This document shows positions 12,511 to 12,589 of a DNA stretch of 12,589 nucleotides, in pieces. The number at the start of each line of letters is the position of its first letter. The first letter of the stretch is position 1. The notes below the pieces were generated by a model, which was not told the origin of the DNA, searched no databases, and saw nothing but the letters and a program-made list of their open reading frames with translations. A program made the translations under genes and the position numbers. Source of the DNA: Clostridiales bacterium. Lineage in GTDB: Bacteria; Bacillota; Clostridia; Tissierellales; Sedimentibacteraceae. The stretch is from NCBI GenBank assembly GCA_003483345.1, contig DMWH01000122.1:9426-22014 (forward strand). The letters run 5' to 3'.

Positions 12511-12540
12511 ATATTACGCAGAATTAAAAAATATTATTCC
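12511..12540 (-). promoter_or_regulatory. shared promoter motif, copy 5 (TIM barrel gene)
   Basis: On the minus strand, GGAATA (12540-12535), 14 bases, then TGCGTAATAT (12520-12511). Initiation near 12504 would leave a leader of about 25 bases before the GTG start, which helps decide that start. Confidence 0.82.
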
Positions 12541-12589
12541 AAGAAAAAAGGTGTCGGGTATTTAAAGGGGGAGAGAGCTAAGGGAAAAT

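Noticed and set aside
1..12589. tRNA, rRNA, riboswitch, insertion sequence or attachment site
   Set aside because: I looked for cloverleaf-like arms, transposase motifs and long terminal repeats and saw none that I could support.

Overview
The window is AT-rich and uses strong GGAGG-type ribosome binding sites, intrinsic terminators and TTG/GTG starts. This fits a low-GC Gram-positive anaerobe of the Clostridia/Tissierellia type. The gene content (single-strand binding protein, a plasmid/phage-type YubB-fold protein, small Cys-rich proteins, pilin-like membrane proteins, its own sigma factor) looks like a large plasmid, integrative element or phage-like element rather than core chromosome. 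No integrase, relaxase or replication initiator lies in the window, so the element type is inference.

Layout. Positions 17-1720 (minus strand) hold a Spo0H-like sigma factor, a shorter paralogue of it with only region 2, and a thioredoxin-fold lipoprotein. Positions 2063-6184 (plus) hold a two-gene unit: a HIRAN-MoxR-type AAA+ ATPase and an 837-residue VWA protein with a long Ser/Gly/Glu/Asp-rich linker, closed by a clear terminator. Positions 6292-7966 (plus) hold two pilin-like single-span membrane proteins and a protein with weak nuclease-like motifs. Positions 8357-9225 (plus) hold a small Cys-motif gene that appears to need a -1 frameshift, and an unknown gene. Positions 9351-10879 (minus) hold an ssb-led operon of four genes. 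Positions 11113-11559 (plus) hold a Cys-rich protein and a small gene interrupted by an in-frame stop. Positions 11589-12479 (minus) hold a sugar-phosphate-isomerase-type TIM barrel protein.

The main result is a shared promoter. Six transcription units, four plus and two minus, are each preceded by GGAATA, exactly 14 bases, then a box of the form TGCGTAnnAT. The 30-bp layout is identical at all six sites (1978-2007, 6230-6259, 8274-8303, 11012-11041, and on the minus strand 10937-10966 and 12511-12540). GGAATA is not a SigA -35 box but resembles the AGGAAT-type -35 of SigH, and the sigma factor in the window is SigH-like. The simplest reading is an element-specific regulon read by the sigma factor at 17-649, possibly modulated by its region-2-only paralogue. 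The sigma genes and the lipoprotein lack the motif. The regulon would tie together the AAA+/VWA machine, the pilin-like operon, ssb and the rest.
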